DNA of 64,000 nt. Source: Frankia sp. AgB1.9 (GTDB lineage Bacteria; Actinomycetota; Actinomycetes; Frankiales; Frankiaceae). The stretch is taken from the NCBI RefSeq assembly GCF_016786355.1, contig NZ_JADWYX010000046.1:1-64000 (forward strand), read 5' to 3'. The translations under genes and the position numbers were made by a program. Of the stretch, positions 52,588-61,380 are shown piece by piece; within the stretch, counting starts at the first letter, position 1; each line of letters starts with the position of its first letter. Below the pieces are notes generated by a model. It searched no databases and was not told the origin of the DNA. It worked only from the letters and a program-made list of their open reading frames with translations.

Positions 52588-54012
52588 ATGACGACGACCG
52601 CCGGCCCGTCGACGCCGGTCCCCGCAGTGTTGGCCGCGACGGGCGAAAGCCCCGGCCCGCTCGCGGTGACCGGCGGACCGGGCCTGCCGCAGCGGCGTCG
52701 GCTGGTCACCGAGCTCCCGGGGCCCCGGTCCCGGGAGCTGCTGGCCCGCCGGGAGGCCGCGGTCGCCCGGGGCGTCTCGATCACCTTCCCGGTCTTCGTC
52801 GTGGCGGCCGGCGGCGGCATCCTGGTCGACGTCGACGGCAACGCGCTGATCGACCTGGGCTCCGGCATCGCCGTGACGACCGTCGGCAACAGCGCGCCGG
52901 CCGTCGTCGACAACGTGATCCGCCAGGTCCAGGCGTTCACCCACACCTGCTTCATGATCACGCCGTACGAGGGCTACGTCGCGGTCTGTGAGCAGCTGGC
53001 CCGGCTCACGCCAGGCGACCACGAGAAGCGTTCCGCGCTGTTCAACTCCGGCGCCGAGGCCGTCGAGAACGCCGTCAAGATCGCCCGCATCCACACCGGG
53101 CGGCAGGCCGTCGTCGTGTTCGACCACGCCTACCACGGCCGCACCAACCTGACGATGGCGCTCACGGCGAAGAACCACCCCTACAAGAACGGGTTCGGCC
53201 CGTTCGCCCCGGAGATCTACCGCGTCCCGCTGTCCTACCCGTACCGCGACGGGCTGTCCGGCGCCGAGGCGGCAGCCAGGGCGATCCACCTCATCGAGAG
53301 CCAGATCGGCGCCCACAACGTCGCGGCGGTCCTCATCGAGCCGATCCAGGGCGAGGGCGGCTTCGTCGTCCCGGCCGAGGGCTTCCTGCCCGCGCTGGTG
53401 GCCTGGTCGAAGGCGGCAGGCGCGGTCTTCGTCGCCGACGAGGTGCAGACCGGGTTCGCCCGCACCGGCGCGATGTTCGGCTGCGAGCACGAGGGCGTCG
53501 TCCCCGACCTGATCGCCACTGCCAAGGGCATCGCCGGCGGGCTGCCGCTGTCCGCCGTCACCGGCCGGGCCGAGATCATGGACTCGGCGCACCCGGGCGG
53601 CCTCGGCGGGACCTACGGGGGCAACCCGCTGGCCTGCGCCGCCGCTCTCGGCGCCATCGAGACCATCGAGCGCGACGGACTCGTCGGGCGGGCCCGCGCC
53701 ATCGGCGCGCGGGTGCTGCCGAGGCTGCGTTCCGTCGCCGAGCGGGTCCCGGCCCTCGGCGATGTCCGCGGCCGGGGCGCCATGCTCGCCGTCGAGATCG
53801 TCGACCCCGCCACCGGCCGGCCCGACGGTGCCGCGGCCGGCGCGGTCGCCCGCCGCTGCCACGCCGAGGGCGTCGTCGTGCTCACCTGCGGCACCGACGG
53901 CAACGTCCTGCGCCTGCTGCCGCCGCTCGCCATCGGCGACGAACTGCTGGACGACGGGGTCGGCGTCCTCGTCGCCGCCCTGGAGTCGCTGGCGGAGCCG
54001 GTGCGGCCGTGA
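52588..54012 (+). CDS. gabT: 4-aminobutyrate-type aminotransferase
   Basis: A 474-residue class III PLP aminotransferase. Conserved: FNSGAEAVENAVKIARIHTGR, VFDHAYHGRTNLTMALTAK, IEPIQGEGGFVVP, DEVQTGFARTG, and the PLP lysine K313 in IATAKGIAGG. It fits GABA/other omega-amino acid transaminases that feed succinate semialdehyde. ATG 52588 with AGAGGA upstream. It overlaps the glutamate dehydrogenase gene as GTGA. Confidence 0.85.
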   Translation: MTTTAGPSTPVPAVLAATGESPGPLAVTGGPGLPQRRRLVTELPGPRSRELLARREAAVARGVSITFPVFVVAAGGGILVDVDGNALIDLGSGIAVTTVGNSAPAVVDNVIRQVQAFTHTCFMITPYEGYVAVCEQLARLTPGDHEKRSALFNSGAEAVENAVKIARIHTGRQAVVVFDHAYHGRTNLTMALTAKNHPYKNGFGPFAPEIYRVPLSYPYRDGLSGAEAAARAIHLIESQIGAHNVAAVLIEPIQGEGGFVVPAEGFLPALVAWSKAAGAVFVADEVQTGFARTGAMFGCEHEGVVPDLIATAKGIAGGLPLSAVTGRAEIMDSAHPGGLGGTYGGNPLACAAALGAIETIERDGLVGRARAIGARVLPRLRSVAERVPALGDVRGRGAMLAVEIVDPATGRPDGAAAGAVARRCHAEGVVVLTCGTDGNVLRLLPPLAIGDELLDDGVGVLVAALESLAEPVRP

Positions 54013-57000
54013 ACGTGGGTGGCAGTGTGACCACGGACGGCACTGTGGCCACGGAGATCGCCCCGATGGTGACGTTCGTCGACGGGGCCGCCGGTCCGCC
54101 GGGGACCGCGCGGTGCGTGCTCACCTGGCCGCCGGCCTGCCCACGGCCGCCGCTGGCCGCGGTGGTCGACGTGTTCGGCCGGCTCGGCGTCGAGGTGGTC
54201 GATCACACCCGGGCCGCCGGCGGGGCTGACGGCGCCGGTCCGCAGGACCGCGACGAGTACCTGCTGCGGCTTCCCGACGCCACCGGCGCGGACCCGGACG
54301 AGGCGCTGGACGCGTTCGGGCAGCTGTTCGTGGCGGTCTGGAGCGGGCAGGCGGAGCTGGACGGCTTCACCCGGCTCGCGCTCACGGCCGGGCTGCCCTG
54401 GCCGGAGGTGGCCGTCATCCGGGCCGCCTGGCGGTTCCTGCACCAGACCGGGGTCACGCTCAGCCACGGGTACGCGGAGCGGACGGTGCTGGCGAACCCC
54501 GCGTTCGCGCAGGCCCTGCTGGAGTACTTCCGGGCCCGGTTCGACCCGGACCGCGCTCCGGCCGACCGGGAGCCGGCGGCCCAGCAGGCCTCGGCCACCC
54601 TCGACGACCTGCTGGGGAAGGTCACGAGCCTGGACGAGGACCGGATCCTGCGCGGGCTGCGCGACGTGCTCGCTGCCGTCGTGCGCACGAGCTTCTACCA
54701 GCGCGACGAGACCGGCGCCCCGCGCCCGGCGCTCGCCCTGAAGATCGCCTCAAGTCGGCTGGGCCTGCTTCCGCCGCCGCGCCCGTGGGTCGAGGTCTTC
54801 GTGACGTCGCCCGAGGTCGAAGGGGTGCACATGCGCGGCGGGCGGGTCGCCCGCGGCGGGCTGCGGTTCTCCGACCGGCCCGAGGACTACCGCACCGAGG
54901 TGCACGGCCTGTTCCGCGCGCAGGTCACGAAGAACGTCGTGATCGTGCCGGACGGGGCCAAGGGCGCGTTCGTCCTGCACCAGCCGGCGCTCGCCGGCGG
55001 CGCGGCCAGCGGCGGGAGGCCGGACCAGGCGCGGGTGCGCGCGGCCTACCGGACGTTCGTCTCCGCGCTGCTCGACGTCACCGACAACCTGGTCGCCGGC
55101 AAGCCCGTCGGCCCGGCCCGGACCGTCGTCTACGACGAGCCCGACCCGTACCTGGTCGTCGCCGCCGACAAGGGCACCGCCGCCTTCTCCGACCTGGCGA
55201 ACGAGATCGCCGCCGAGCACGGCTACTGGCTCGGGGACGCGTTCGCCTCGGGCGGGTCGGTCGGCTACGACCACAAGGCGATGGGAATCACCGCGCGGGG
55301 AGCCTGGGAGTCGGCCCGCCAGCACCTGCGCGAGCTCGACGTCGACCCCGACCATGACCCGTTCACCGCGGTCGGGATCGGCGACATGTCCGGCGACGTG
55401 TTCGGCAACGGGATGCTGCGGTCGGCCTCGATGCTGCTGGTCGGCGCGTTCGACCACCGGCATGTCTTCATCGACCCCGATCCGGACCCGGCGGACTCCT
55501 TCGCCGAGCGGCAGCGGCTCTACGAACAGCCCGGCTCGTCGTGGGCGGACTACGACCCGAAGGTGCTCTCGCCCGGCGGTGGCGTGTTCCGCCGCGACGC
55601 CCGCCGGGTGGAGCTGTCCGCCCGGGCCCGCGAGGTCCTCGGCCTGCCGGCGGCGGCCGGGCAGGACGACGGGATCTCGCCGGTCGAGCTGATCCGGGCC
55701 CTGCTGCGGGCCCCCGTCGACCTGCTCTACAACGGCGGGATCGGTACCTATGTGAAGGCGAGCACCGAGAGCCAGGACGACGCGGCCGACCACACCAACG
55801 ACGAGGTGCGCGTCGACGGCGCCGAGCTGCGGGCGAAGGTCGTCGTGGAGGGCGGGAACCTCGGCGTCACCCAGGCGGGCCGGGTCGAGGCCGCCCACCA
55901 CGGGGTGCGGATCAACACCGACTTCCTGGACAACTCCGCGGGCGTCGACACCTCCGACCGCGAGGTCAACCTGAAGATCCTGCTGGCCGGCGCGGTGGAC
56001 GACGGCGAGCTGACGCTGGCCGACCGCGACGAGCTGCTGCGGTCGCTGACGGCCGACGTCGCCGCCGCGGTCCTCGACGACAGCGCCCAGCAGGCGGTCG
56101 CGGTGAGCCTCGCCGCCGCGTACGCGGGCTTCTACCTGGACCGGCACGCTCGGCTGCTGCGCAACCTGGAGGCCCGGTCCGGGCTGGTCCGCTCGCTGGA
56201 CCTGCTGCCGTCCGAGGCCCGGATCGAGGAGCTGCGCGCCGCCCGCGCCGGGCTGACCCGCCCGGAGCTCGCGGTCCTGCAGGCGAAGGCGAAGACGCTG
56301 GTCCGCCAGGAGCTGCTGGACTCGACGCTGCCCGACGAGCCGATTCTCGACCTGGTCGCGCAGCGCTACTTCCCGCCGGCCGTGCGCTCCCGGTACGCGC
56401 GCCGGATCAGCTCCCACCCGCTGGTCCGCGAGATCATCGCGACGCACCTGGCGAACGAGCTGGTGAACCGGCTCGGGCCCGGTTTCGTCTTCCGGCTGGA
56501 GGAGCAGGTCGGGGTGTCGACCCCGGACGCCGTCCTGGCCTGCGCCGCCGCGGTCTCGCTGTTCGGCCTGGAGGAGCTGTGGGCGGTCCTCGACGAGCGT
56601 TCCCGCACCCTGCCGGCCGCCGACGAGCTGGCGGCCCGGCGGGCGGCCCGCGACTTCCACGAGCTGGCGACGGAATGGCTGCTTCGCCACGCCCGCGGCC
56701 GGGCGGGCACCGCGACGGTGACGCGGCGGCTGCGGGCCTCGGCCGCGGACCTCGCCGCGTCGTTCGGCGTCTCAGGACCCGCCGCCGAATCGGACCTCAC
56801 GGCGCGGATCTCCGGGCTCGGTGAGCTCGGCACCGCCCTCGACCTGCTCGTCACCATGCCGACGCCCGCGCCCGGTCCCATCGAGGACGCGGCCGGCGTG
56901 CACGTCGCGCTCGGCGAACGGCTGGGCCTTGCCGGCCTCTACGACCGGCTCGACGACGTGGCCGCCGACTCGCACTGGACCCTGGCCGCCAAGGGTGCCC

Positions 57001-57407
57001 TGCGCGCCCAGCTCACCGACCTGTGGGCGACCCTCGACTGGCAGGTCATCGCGACGACCCGGGCCGACGCCGTCGCCGGCGTGGACCCGTCCGACCCGCC
57101 TGGCGAGGACACGGCGGACTGGCTCGCCGAGGGGCCGCGGGCGATCACGTCGCGCTGGCTCGACGCCCGCTGCGAGGCGGTCGGGCCCTTCCAGGCCGTC
57201 CTCGCCGAGCTGGCCGGTGCGCCGCCGTCAGGCGAGCCTCACCGACGGAAGGCCCGGGCCACCGCCGCGGCCGGCGCCCAGGTCGGCGCCGGCCCGATCG
57301 ATGTCGCCGCGGCCACGGTCGCCCTGCACGAGCTGCGGGTCCTGGTCGAACGGGCCCAGTTCGACCAGACCGGCGTCGGCCACCGCCTGCGCGACTGGTC
57401 GCGGTGA
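54009..57407 (+). CDS. NAD-glutamate dehydrogenase, short form
   Basis: A 1132-residue protein that matches the catalytic and C-terminal parts of the large (about 1600 residues) NAD-dependent glutamate dehydrogenase. Present: FVTSPEVEGVHMRGGRVARGGLRFSDRPEDYRTEVHGLFRAQ, VPDGAKGAFV, GDMSGDVFGNGMLRSA, LLYNGGIGTYVKAS and VEGGNLGVTQAGRVE. Roughly 450-500 N-terminal residues with the regulatory ACT-like domains are missing. It would convert glutamate to 2-oxoglutarate. GTG 54009 overlaps the aminotransferase stop as GTGA, so it acts with it. Confidence 0.82.
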   Translation: MNVGGSVTTDGTVATEIAPMVTFVDGAAGPPGTARCVLTWPPACPRPPLAAVVDVFGRLGVEVVDHTRAAGGADGAGPQDRDEYLLRLPDATGADPDEALDAFGQLFVAVWSGQAELDGFTRLALTAGLPWPEVAVIRAAWRFLHQTGVTLSHGYAERTVLANPAFAQALLEYFRARFDPDRAPADREPAAQQASATLDDLLGKVTSLDEDRILRGLRDVLAAVVRTSFYQRDETGAPRPALALKIASSRLGLLPPPRPWVEVFVTSPEVEGVHMRGGRVARGGLRFSDRPEDYRTEVHGLFRAQVTKNVVIVPDGAKGAFVLHQPALAGGAASGGRPDQARVRAAYRTFVSALLDVTDNLVAGKPVGPARTVVYDEPDPYLVVAADKGTAAFSDLANEIAAEHGYWLGDAFASGGSVGYDHKAMGITARGAWESARQHLRELDVDPDHDPFTAVGIGDMSGDVFGNGMLRSASMLLVGAFDHRHVFIDPDPDPADSFAERQRLYEQPGSSWADYDPKVLSPGGGVFRRDARRVELSARAREVLGLPAAAGQDDGISPVELIRALLRAPVDLLYNGGIGTYVKASTESQDDAADHTNDEVRVDGAELRAKVVVEGGNLGVTQAGRVEAAHHGVRINTDFLDNSAGVDTSDREVNLKILLAGAVDDGELTLADRDELLRSLTADVAAAVLDDSAQQAVAVSLAAAYAGFYLDRHARLLRNLEARSGLVRSLDLLPSEARIEELRAARAGLTRPELAVLQAKAKTLVRQELLDSTLPDEPILDLVAQRYFPPAVRSRYARRISSHPLVREIIATHLANELVNRLGPGFVFRLEEQVGVSTPDAVLACAAAVSLFGLEELWAVLDERSRTLPAADELAARRAARDFHELATEWLLRHARGRAGTATVTRRLRASAADLAASFGVSGPAAESDLTARISGLGELGTALDLLVTMPTPAPGPIEDAAGVHVALGERLGLAGLYDRLDDVAADSHWTLAAKGALRAQLTDLWATLDWQVIATTRADAVAGVDPSDPPGEDTADWLAEGPRAITSRWLDARCEAVGPFQAVLAELAGAPPSGEPHRRKARATAAAGAQVGAGPIDVAAATVALHELRVLVERAQFDQTGVGHRLRDWSR

Positions 57408-57886
57408 CCACCGACGGGCTGCCGCCTGCTGGGCGGGCCATCGAACGGGCGGTTACCGACCTCGGGCGGGCTGTCGCGGGACGGGACGAGCCGGCGCTGC
57501 GGGACGGGTGTGAGCGGCTGCGGGGCTACGACGAGGTGCTGGTCCGCGACGTGCTGCACCGGCTCACCCTCGGGCTGGTCGAGCGGGCCTACCCGGACGG
57601 GCTGGACGGGGACGACATCCGGACGCTGTTCGGCGAGGTGGCCCGGCCGGCGGCCCCCTGGCTCGGCGGACTCGACCCGGACGCCGTCCTGATCGTGCTC
57701 GCCGGCGCGCTGGGCGTGCACCCGCCGGAGGACGCGCCGCGGCCCAGCCTCGACCAGGACGCGCTGCCGATCGCCTGTGCCCTCGTCGTCGACGAGCTGC
57801 TGCGCCGGCTCGGTGCCCGGCTCGGCCCGGAGCTGACGCGGACGTTCGACGAGCTGCGGGTCGCCCAGACCATGGAGATGCCCTGA
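57404..57886 (+). CDS. small protein downstream of glutamate dehydrogenase
   Basis: A 160-residue, mostly helical protein (RAIERAVTDLGRAVAGRDEPALRDGCERLRGYDEVLVRDVLHRLTLGLVERAYPDGLDGDDIRTLF). No recognised domain. GTG 57404 overlaps the dehydrogenase stop as GTGA, so it is the third coupled gene. Possibly a stability or regulatory partner. Confidence 0.65.
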   Translation: MTTDGLPPAGRAIERAVTDLGRAVAGRDEPALRDGCERLRGYDEVLVRDVLHRLTLGLVERAYPDGLDGDDIRTLFGEVARPAAPWLGGLDPDAVLIVLAGALGVHPPEDAPRPSLDQDALPIACALVVDELLRRLGARLGPELTRTFDELRVAQTMEMP

Positions 57887-57978
57887 GGGCATAACCGTCG
57901 TCCGGCGGAACACCCGGTTAGTTGGTCTGGGTTGCGAACTGGTGCACGCCTTCGATCGACGCTGAGGAGATTGCGGAC

Positions 57979-58377
57979 ATGGCGGACCTGTTGGTGCCCG
58001 AGTCGCACCGGGACCTGTTCACGGGCACCACGATCATGCTGAGCACGGTCAACCCCGACGGGTCGATCCAGACGTCGGCGGTCTGGTCGCTGCTCGGCGA
58101 GGACGGCGTGCTGCGGACGTCGCTGTCGAAGAACCGGCAGAAGTACCGGAACCTGCTGGCGAACCCGACGGCCACCGTCTTCGCGCTCGCGGCGGACAAC
58201 CCGTTCCGGTTCATCGAGATCCGCGCGACGGCCACCATCGAGGACGACAGCGACAAGACGTTCCTGACCAGCCTGCTCGCCACCTACGGCCGGACGCTGG
58301 AGCAGTTCGGCGCCCCCGGCCTCGAACCGCGGGTCGTCGTCACCTTCGAGGCCGCCCGCGTGCGGCCGAGCGGCTGA
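57979..58377 (+). CDS. PPOX-class F420-dependent protein
   Basis: A 132-residue split-barrel flavin/F420-binding protein: GTTIMLSTVNPDGSIQTSAVWSLL, TSLSKNRQKYRNLLANPTATVFALAADNPFRFIEIRATATI. Members use F420 for reduction of small substrates. ATG 57979 with AGGAGA upstream. Single gene. Confidence 0.82.
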   Translation: MADLLVPESHRDLFTGTTIMLSTVNPDGSIQTSAVWSLLGEDGVLRTSLSKNRQKYRNLLANPTATVFALAADNPFRFIEIRATATIEDDSDKTFLTSLLATYGRTLEQFGAPGLEPRVVVTFEAARVRPSG

Positions 58378-58453
58378 CCGGCTCGTCGTCGACCGGGCGC
58401 GACTTCACGGCTGAGAAATTTGGCGCTGACGGGCTCGTCATGTCAGGTCGCCA

Positions 58454-58495
58454 CAGTGTTGGTCTGGCGCAGTGTTGGTCAGGCGAACATTGTGG
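58454..58495 (+). promoter_or_regulatory. direct and inverted repeats before the creatininase gene
   Basis: A 16-base tandem pair CAGTGTTGGTCTGGCG and CAGTGTTGGTCAGGCG (58454-58485), followed by AACATTGTGG (58486-58495), which is the near reverse complement of CCACAGTGTT at 58451-58460. This arrangement 60-100 bases before the ATG at 58558 is a likely operator. Confidence 0.55.
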
Positions 58496-58557
58496 GTGAG
58501 GCGGCGGGCGGGGGGTGCCTCCATCCGCCGCGGTGGTGCTCGGCGGCTGGAGGCAGC

Positions 58558-59331
58558 ATGACCCGGATCTTTGCCGACCTGAGGGCTCCCGAGATCGCGG
58601 ACCTGTCACCGGGCGCGATCGCGGTCCTGCCGGTCGGCTCGGTGGAGCAGCACGGGCCGCATCTCCCGCTGTCGACGGACCTGGTCGTCGCCGACACCCT
58701 GGGCCGCGACGTCGTGGCGGCCTACGGCGACGAGATCGACCTGCTGCTGCTGCCGACGCTGGCCTACAGCAAGTCCAACGAGCACGCCTGGTCGGCTGGC
58801 ACGATGTGGCTGTCCGCGGCGACGATGCTGGCGATGCTCGACGACCTGGGCCGCTGCCTCGCGACGACGCCGGTCCAGCGGCTGGTGTTCCTCAACGGCC
58901 ACGGCGGCAACAGCGCCCTGCTCCAGGTCGCCAGTCGTGACCTGCGGCTTGCCCATGGCCTGCGCACGTTCGTGATGCACCCGTCGGTGCCGCCGGACCA
59001 GGGCGGGACGTCGCCGGCCGCCGAGCTGGGCATGGGCATCCACGCCGGCATCGAGGAGACGTCGGTGATGATGCACCTGCGTCCCGAGCTGGTCCGCCTC
59101 GACCTGGGCACCCGGTCCGTTCCCGAGCACCTGGCGTCCTACGAGCGGGTCGGCTTCGGCCGGTCGGTGTCGTTCGGCTGGCTGTCCGACGACTTCGGCA
59201 CCGACGGCACGATCGGCGACCCGACCGGCGCCACCGCCGAGCACGGCAAGCAGCGGTACGAGGCGATGGTCGAGACCGCAGCCGCGTCGCTCCGGGAGAT
59301 CGCCCGGTTCGACCCGAAGACCAGTCGGTGA
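58558..59331 (+). CDS. creatininase-family hydrolase
   Basis: A 257-residue metal-dependent amidohydrolase of the creatininase family: PVGSVEQHGPHLPLSTD, NGHGGNSALL and E in IHAGIEETSVMMHLRPE are metal and substrate positions. Members are creatinine amidohydrolase, MftE (mycofactocin maturation peptidase) and others; features of MftE (RTETS) are not present, so I call it by the family. ATG 58558 with CTGGAGG upstream. Stop overlaps the flavoprotein start as GTGA. Confidence 0.85.
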   Translation: MTRIFADLRAPEIADLSPGAIAVLPVGSVEQHGPHLPLSTDLVVADTLGRDVVAAYGDEIDLLLLPTLAYSKSNEHAWSAGTMWLSAATMLAMLDDLGRCLATTPVQRLVFLNGHGGNSALLQVASRDLRLAHGLRTFVMHPSVPPDQGGTSPAAELGMGIHAGIEETSVMMHLRPELVRLDLGTRSVPEHLASYERVGFGRSVSFGWLSDDFGTDGTIGDPTGATAEHGKQRYEAMVETAAASLREIARFDPKTSR

Positions 59332-60953
59332 CGGCCGACGTAGGGGCCGCGGGCGTGCGCGCCTCGCGGCCGGACTCGCAGCCGGACGCGCTGCCGCCTC
59401 GGGCGGACGTCGTCGTCATCGGCGGCGGGCACAACGGGCTCGCCTGCGCGGCCTACCTGGCCAGGGCCGGCCGCTCGGTAGTCGTCCTGGAGGCTCGCGG
59501 GCAGGCCGGCGGGTGCGCGTCGACCGTCGACGCGATCGGCGCCCGGGTCAACATCTGCAACTGCGACCACACGATGATCCGGGCGAGCGGGATCGTCGAG
59601 GAGCTCGACCTCGCCGCCCACGGCCTGCGCTACCTCGACGTCGACCCGATGCTCATCGGCGTCGGCTGGGCCGACGAGCCCGTCTTCATCCAGTGGCGCT
59701 CCATCGAGCGGACCGTCGACGGCCTCGCCCGCGTCGACCCAGCCGCGGCCGACGCCTACCGGCGCTACCTGGACGTCGCGCTGCCCGCCGCGAGGCTCGT
59801 GCTGGCCGTGCAGGGCGGCCGGCCGACCACCCCGTCGATCGTCGCCACCGTCGTCGCCCGCCAACGGCTGCGCGGCGCGAACGTGCTGCTGGACTGGCCG
59901 CGCCGCAGCCTCGTCGACGTGCTCACGTCGTTCGGCCTGCCCTCCTGGGTGATCGCGGCGACCCACACCGTCGGCCCAGCGGTCTGGGGCCTGGGCCCGG
60001 ACGCGCCGGGCACCGGCCTCGGCGCGCTGGGCCTCGCGATCCGCCACCTCGTCGGCGTCGGCCGACCGGTCGGCGGCAGCGGCGCGGTTCCCGCCGCCCT
60101 CGAACGGTACGTGCGGGCCCATGGGGGTCGGGTCGTCACCGGCGCGCGGGTGACCGGCCTGGACGCCAACGGTGGCCGGGTCCACGGCGTGCGTCTCGCC
60201 GACGGCCGGCGGGTCACCGCGCACACCATCGTCAATGCCACGGATCCGCGGACCCTGCTGGTCGACTGGCTCGCCGGCGAGCACGCGGCCGCCCGCCTGC
60301 GCCGTCGCTGGGCCGCCGCGCCCGCCGAGGACGGCTACGAGTCGAAGCTCGACGCGGTCGTCACCGCGCTGCCGACGCCCCGCGCCGTCGCCGCGCTGCC
60401 CGAGGACGTGCTGCCCGCGGCGCTGCGCCACGTCCCGACGACGATCGTCAGCCCCACCCCCGACCAGCAGATCGCGGCGTCCGCAGACCTGAAACGGGGC
60501 CTGATCGCCGAGCGACCGATGTTCTTCCTGAACATCCCGTCGGTCCTGGACGAGACGATGAGCCCCGGGCCCGGCGTACACGTGCTGAGCCAGGAGATCC
60601 TCTGGACGCCGTGGGCGCTGGCCGGCGGCTGGGGCGACCGTGCGCTGCCCTGGGGCTGGCTGGAGCAGTACGCCTCGATCTGCGAGAACGGCCCCGAGCT
60701 GCTGGCCTCGGTCCGCGACTGGCGCGCGATGACCCCGCCCGACTACGAACGCGAGTTCTACCTGCGCCGCGGCTACGTCCCAAGCTTCCCCGACGGCGTG
60801 ATGTCGGCCTTGCTCGGCCGCCGCCGCGAGCTCTCCCGCTACAAGACCCCCGTAGCCGGCCTCTACCTCACGGGCGGCGCGACCTTCCCCGGCGCCGGCG
60901 TCTGGGGCGCCTCCGGCCGCAACGCCGCCCGCACCATCCTCGGCAGGCACTGA
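59328..60953 (+). CDS. phytoene-desaturase-like FAD oxidoreductase
   Basis: A 541-residue flavoprotein of the phytoene desaturase/amine oxidase class: VVVIGGGHNGLACAAYLARAGRSVVVLEARGQAGGCAST binds FAD, and GLYLTGGATFPGAGVWGASGRNAARTIL ends the protein. Its substrate is not known; many such proteins in actinobacteria are not carotenoid enzymes. GTG 59328 overlaps the creatininase stop, so the two are an operon. Confidence 0.85.
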   Translation: MTADVGAAGVRASRPDSQPDALPPRADVVVIGGGHNGLACAAYLARAGRSVVVLEARGQAGGCASTVDAIGARVNICNCDHTMIRASGIVEELDLAAHGLRYLDVDPMLIGVGWADEPVFIQWRSIERTVDGLARVDPAAADAYRRYLDVALPAARLVLAVQGGRPTTPSIVATVVARQRLRGANVLLDWPRRSLVDVLTSFGLPSWVIAATHTVGPAVWGLGPDAPGTGLGALGLAIRHLVGVGRPVGGSGAVPAALERYVRAHGGRVVTGARVTGLDANGGRVHGVRLADGRRVTAHTIVNATDPRTLLVDWLAGEHAAARLRRRWAAAPAEDGYESKLDAVVTALPTPRAVAALPEDVLPAALRHVPTTIVSPTPDQQIAASADLKRGLIAERPMFFLNIPSVLDETMSPGPGVHVLSQEILWTPWALAGGWGDRALPWGWLEQYASICENGPELLASVRDWRAMTPPDYEREFYLRRGYVPSFPDGVMSALLGRRRELSRYKTPVAGLYLTGGATFPGAGVWGASGRNAARTILGRH

Positions 60954-61376
60954 CCCGCCCGGGCCGCCGGCGGCGCCTGGCGATCCCGACACGACACCTC
61001 ACCCGCCTTCCAGACGGCGCCTATATTTCCAAATACGCCTGTCGCCGGCACGGGCCCATTTGCTTTTACCTGCGCCGAGGGCTATACAAAGAGTTAGCTC
61101 TTTTTAAAGGTTGAGTACCAACCGCTGGTGCGACGATCCGCTGGTGCGAAGGTGCCTGGGCCGCCGCCCAGGCCTCGATTTCGTTGCTGGCCCCTCCGGC
61201 GGCCGGCGCTCCTCCCGATGGCATGAGCCCAGGAGGATCCCCGATATGCCGATCATTTTTTCCCCTGGTCGTGGGGTCCTGGCCGGTGCTTCGCGCGTTC
61301 GGCCGAAATTCTGCCGGGATCTCGTTTTCCCCCAGATTTTTCGAAGCTTTACGGCTGTACGGTCCGTCACATATTC
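60954..61376. other. AT-rich leader region upstream of the glycan genes
   Basis: 423 bases clearly less GC-rich than the rest (for example TTTGCTTTTACC, CTATACAAAGAGTTAG). It holds a good promoter, an AT-rich hairpin with arms AAAGAG/CTCTTT (61088-61103) and a short ORF. It resembles a long regulatory leader or a piece of foreign DNA. Confidence 0.6.
61060..61088 (+). promoter_or_regulatory. sigma-70-like promoter
   Basis: TTGCTT at 61060-61065 and TATACA at 61083-61088, separated by 17 bases, near consensus for housekeeping sigma factors and unusually good for this genome. It would start transcription about 61095, inside a small hairpin, and give a leader of about 280 bases before the glycosyltransferase start. 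Confidence 0.6.
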
Positions 61377-61380
61377 ATGA
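61246..61380 (+). CDS. 44-residue leader ORF
   Basis: ATG 61246 with a perfect AGGAGG (61231-61236) 9 bases upstream; 44 codons; the TGA overlaps the ATG at 61377 of the glycosyltransferase as ATGA. The peptide has a basic, mixed composition (SRVRPKFCRDLVFPQIFRSF) and no known domain. It may be a leader peptide or a translational-coupling device. Confidence 0.45.
   Translation: MPIIFSPGRGVLAGASRVRPKFCRDLVFPQIFRSFTAVRSVTYS

Noticed and set aside
54750..56690. 646-codon minus-strand frame opposite glutamate dehydrogenase
   Set aside because: No domain, low-complexity composition, fully inside a conserved gene.
58558..59331. Creatininase-family protein as MftE
   Set aside because: It lacks the RTETS-type segment I expect in MftE and is coupled to a desaturase-like gene, not to mft genes. 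I keep only the family name.
59139..60992. 617-codon minus-strand frame opposite the flavoprotein
   Set aside because: Shadow frame of the creatininase and flavoprotein genes.
61088..61103. Rho-independent terminator (AAAGAG/CTCTTT followed by T)
   Set aside because: Stem is short and AT-rich and directly follows a promoter; more likely a leader hairpin, though early termination is not excluded.
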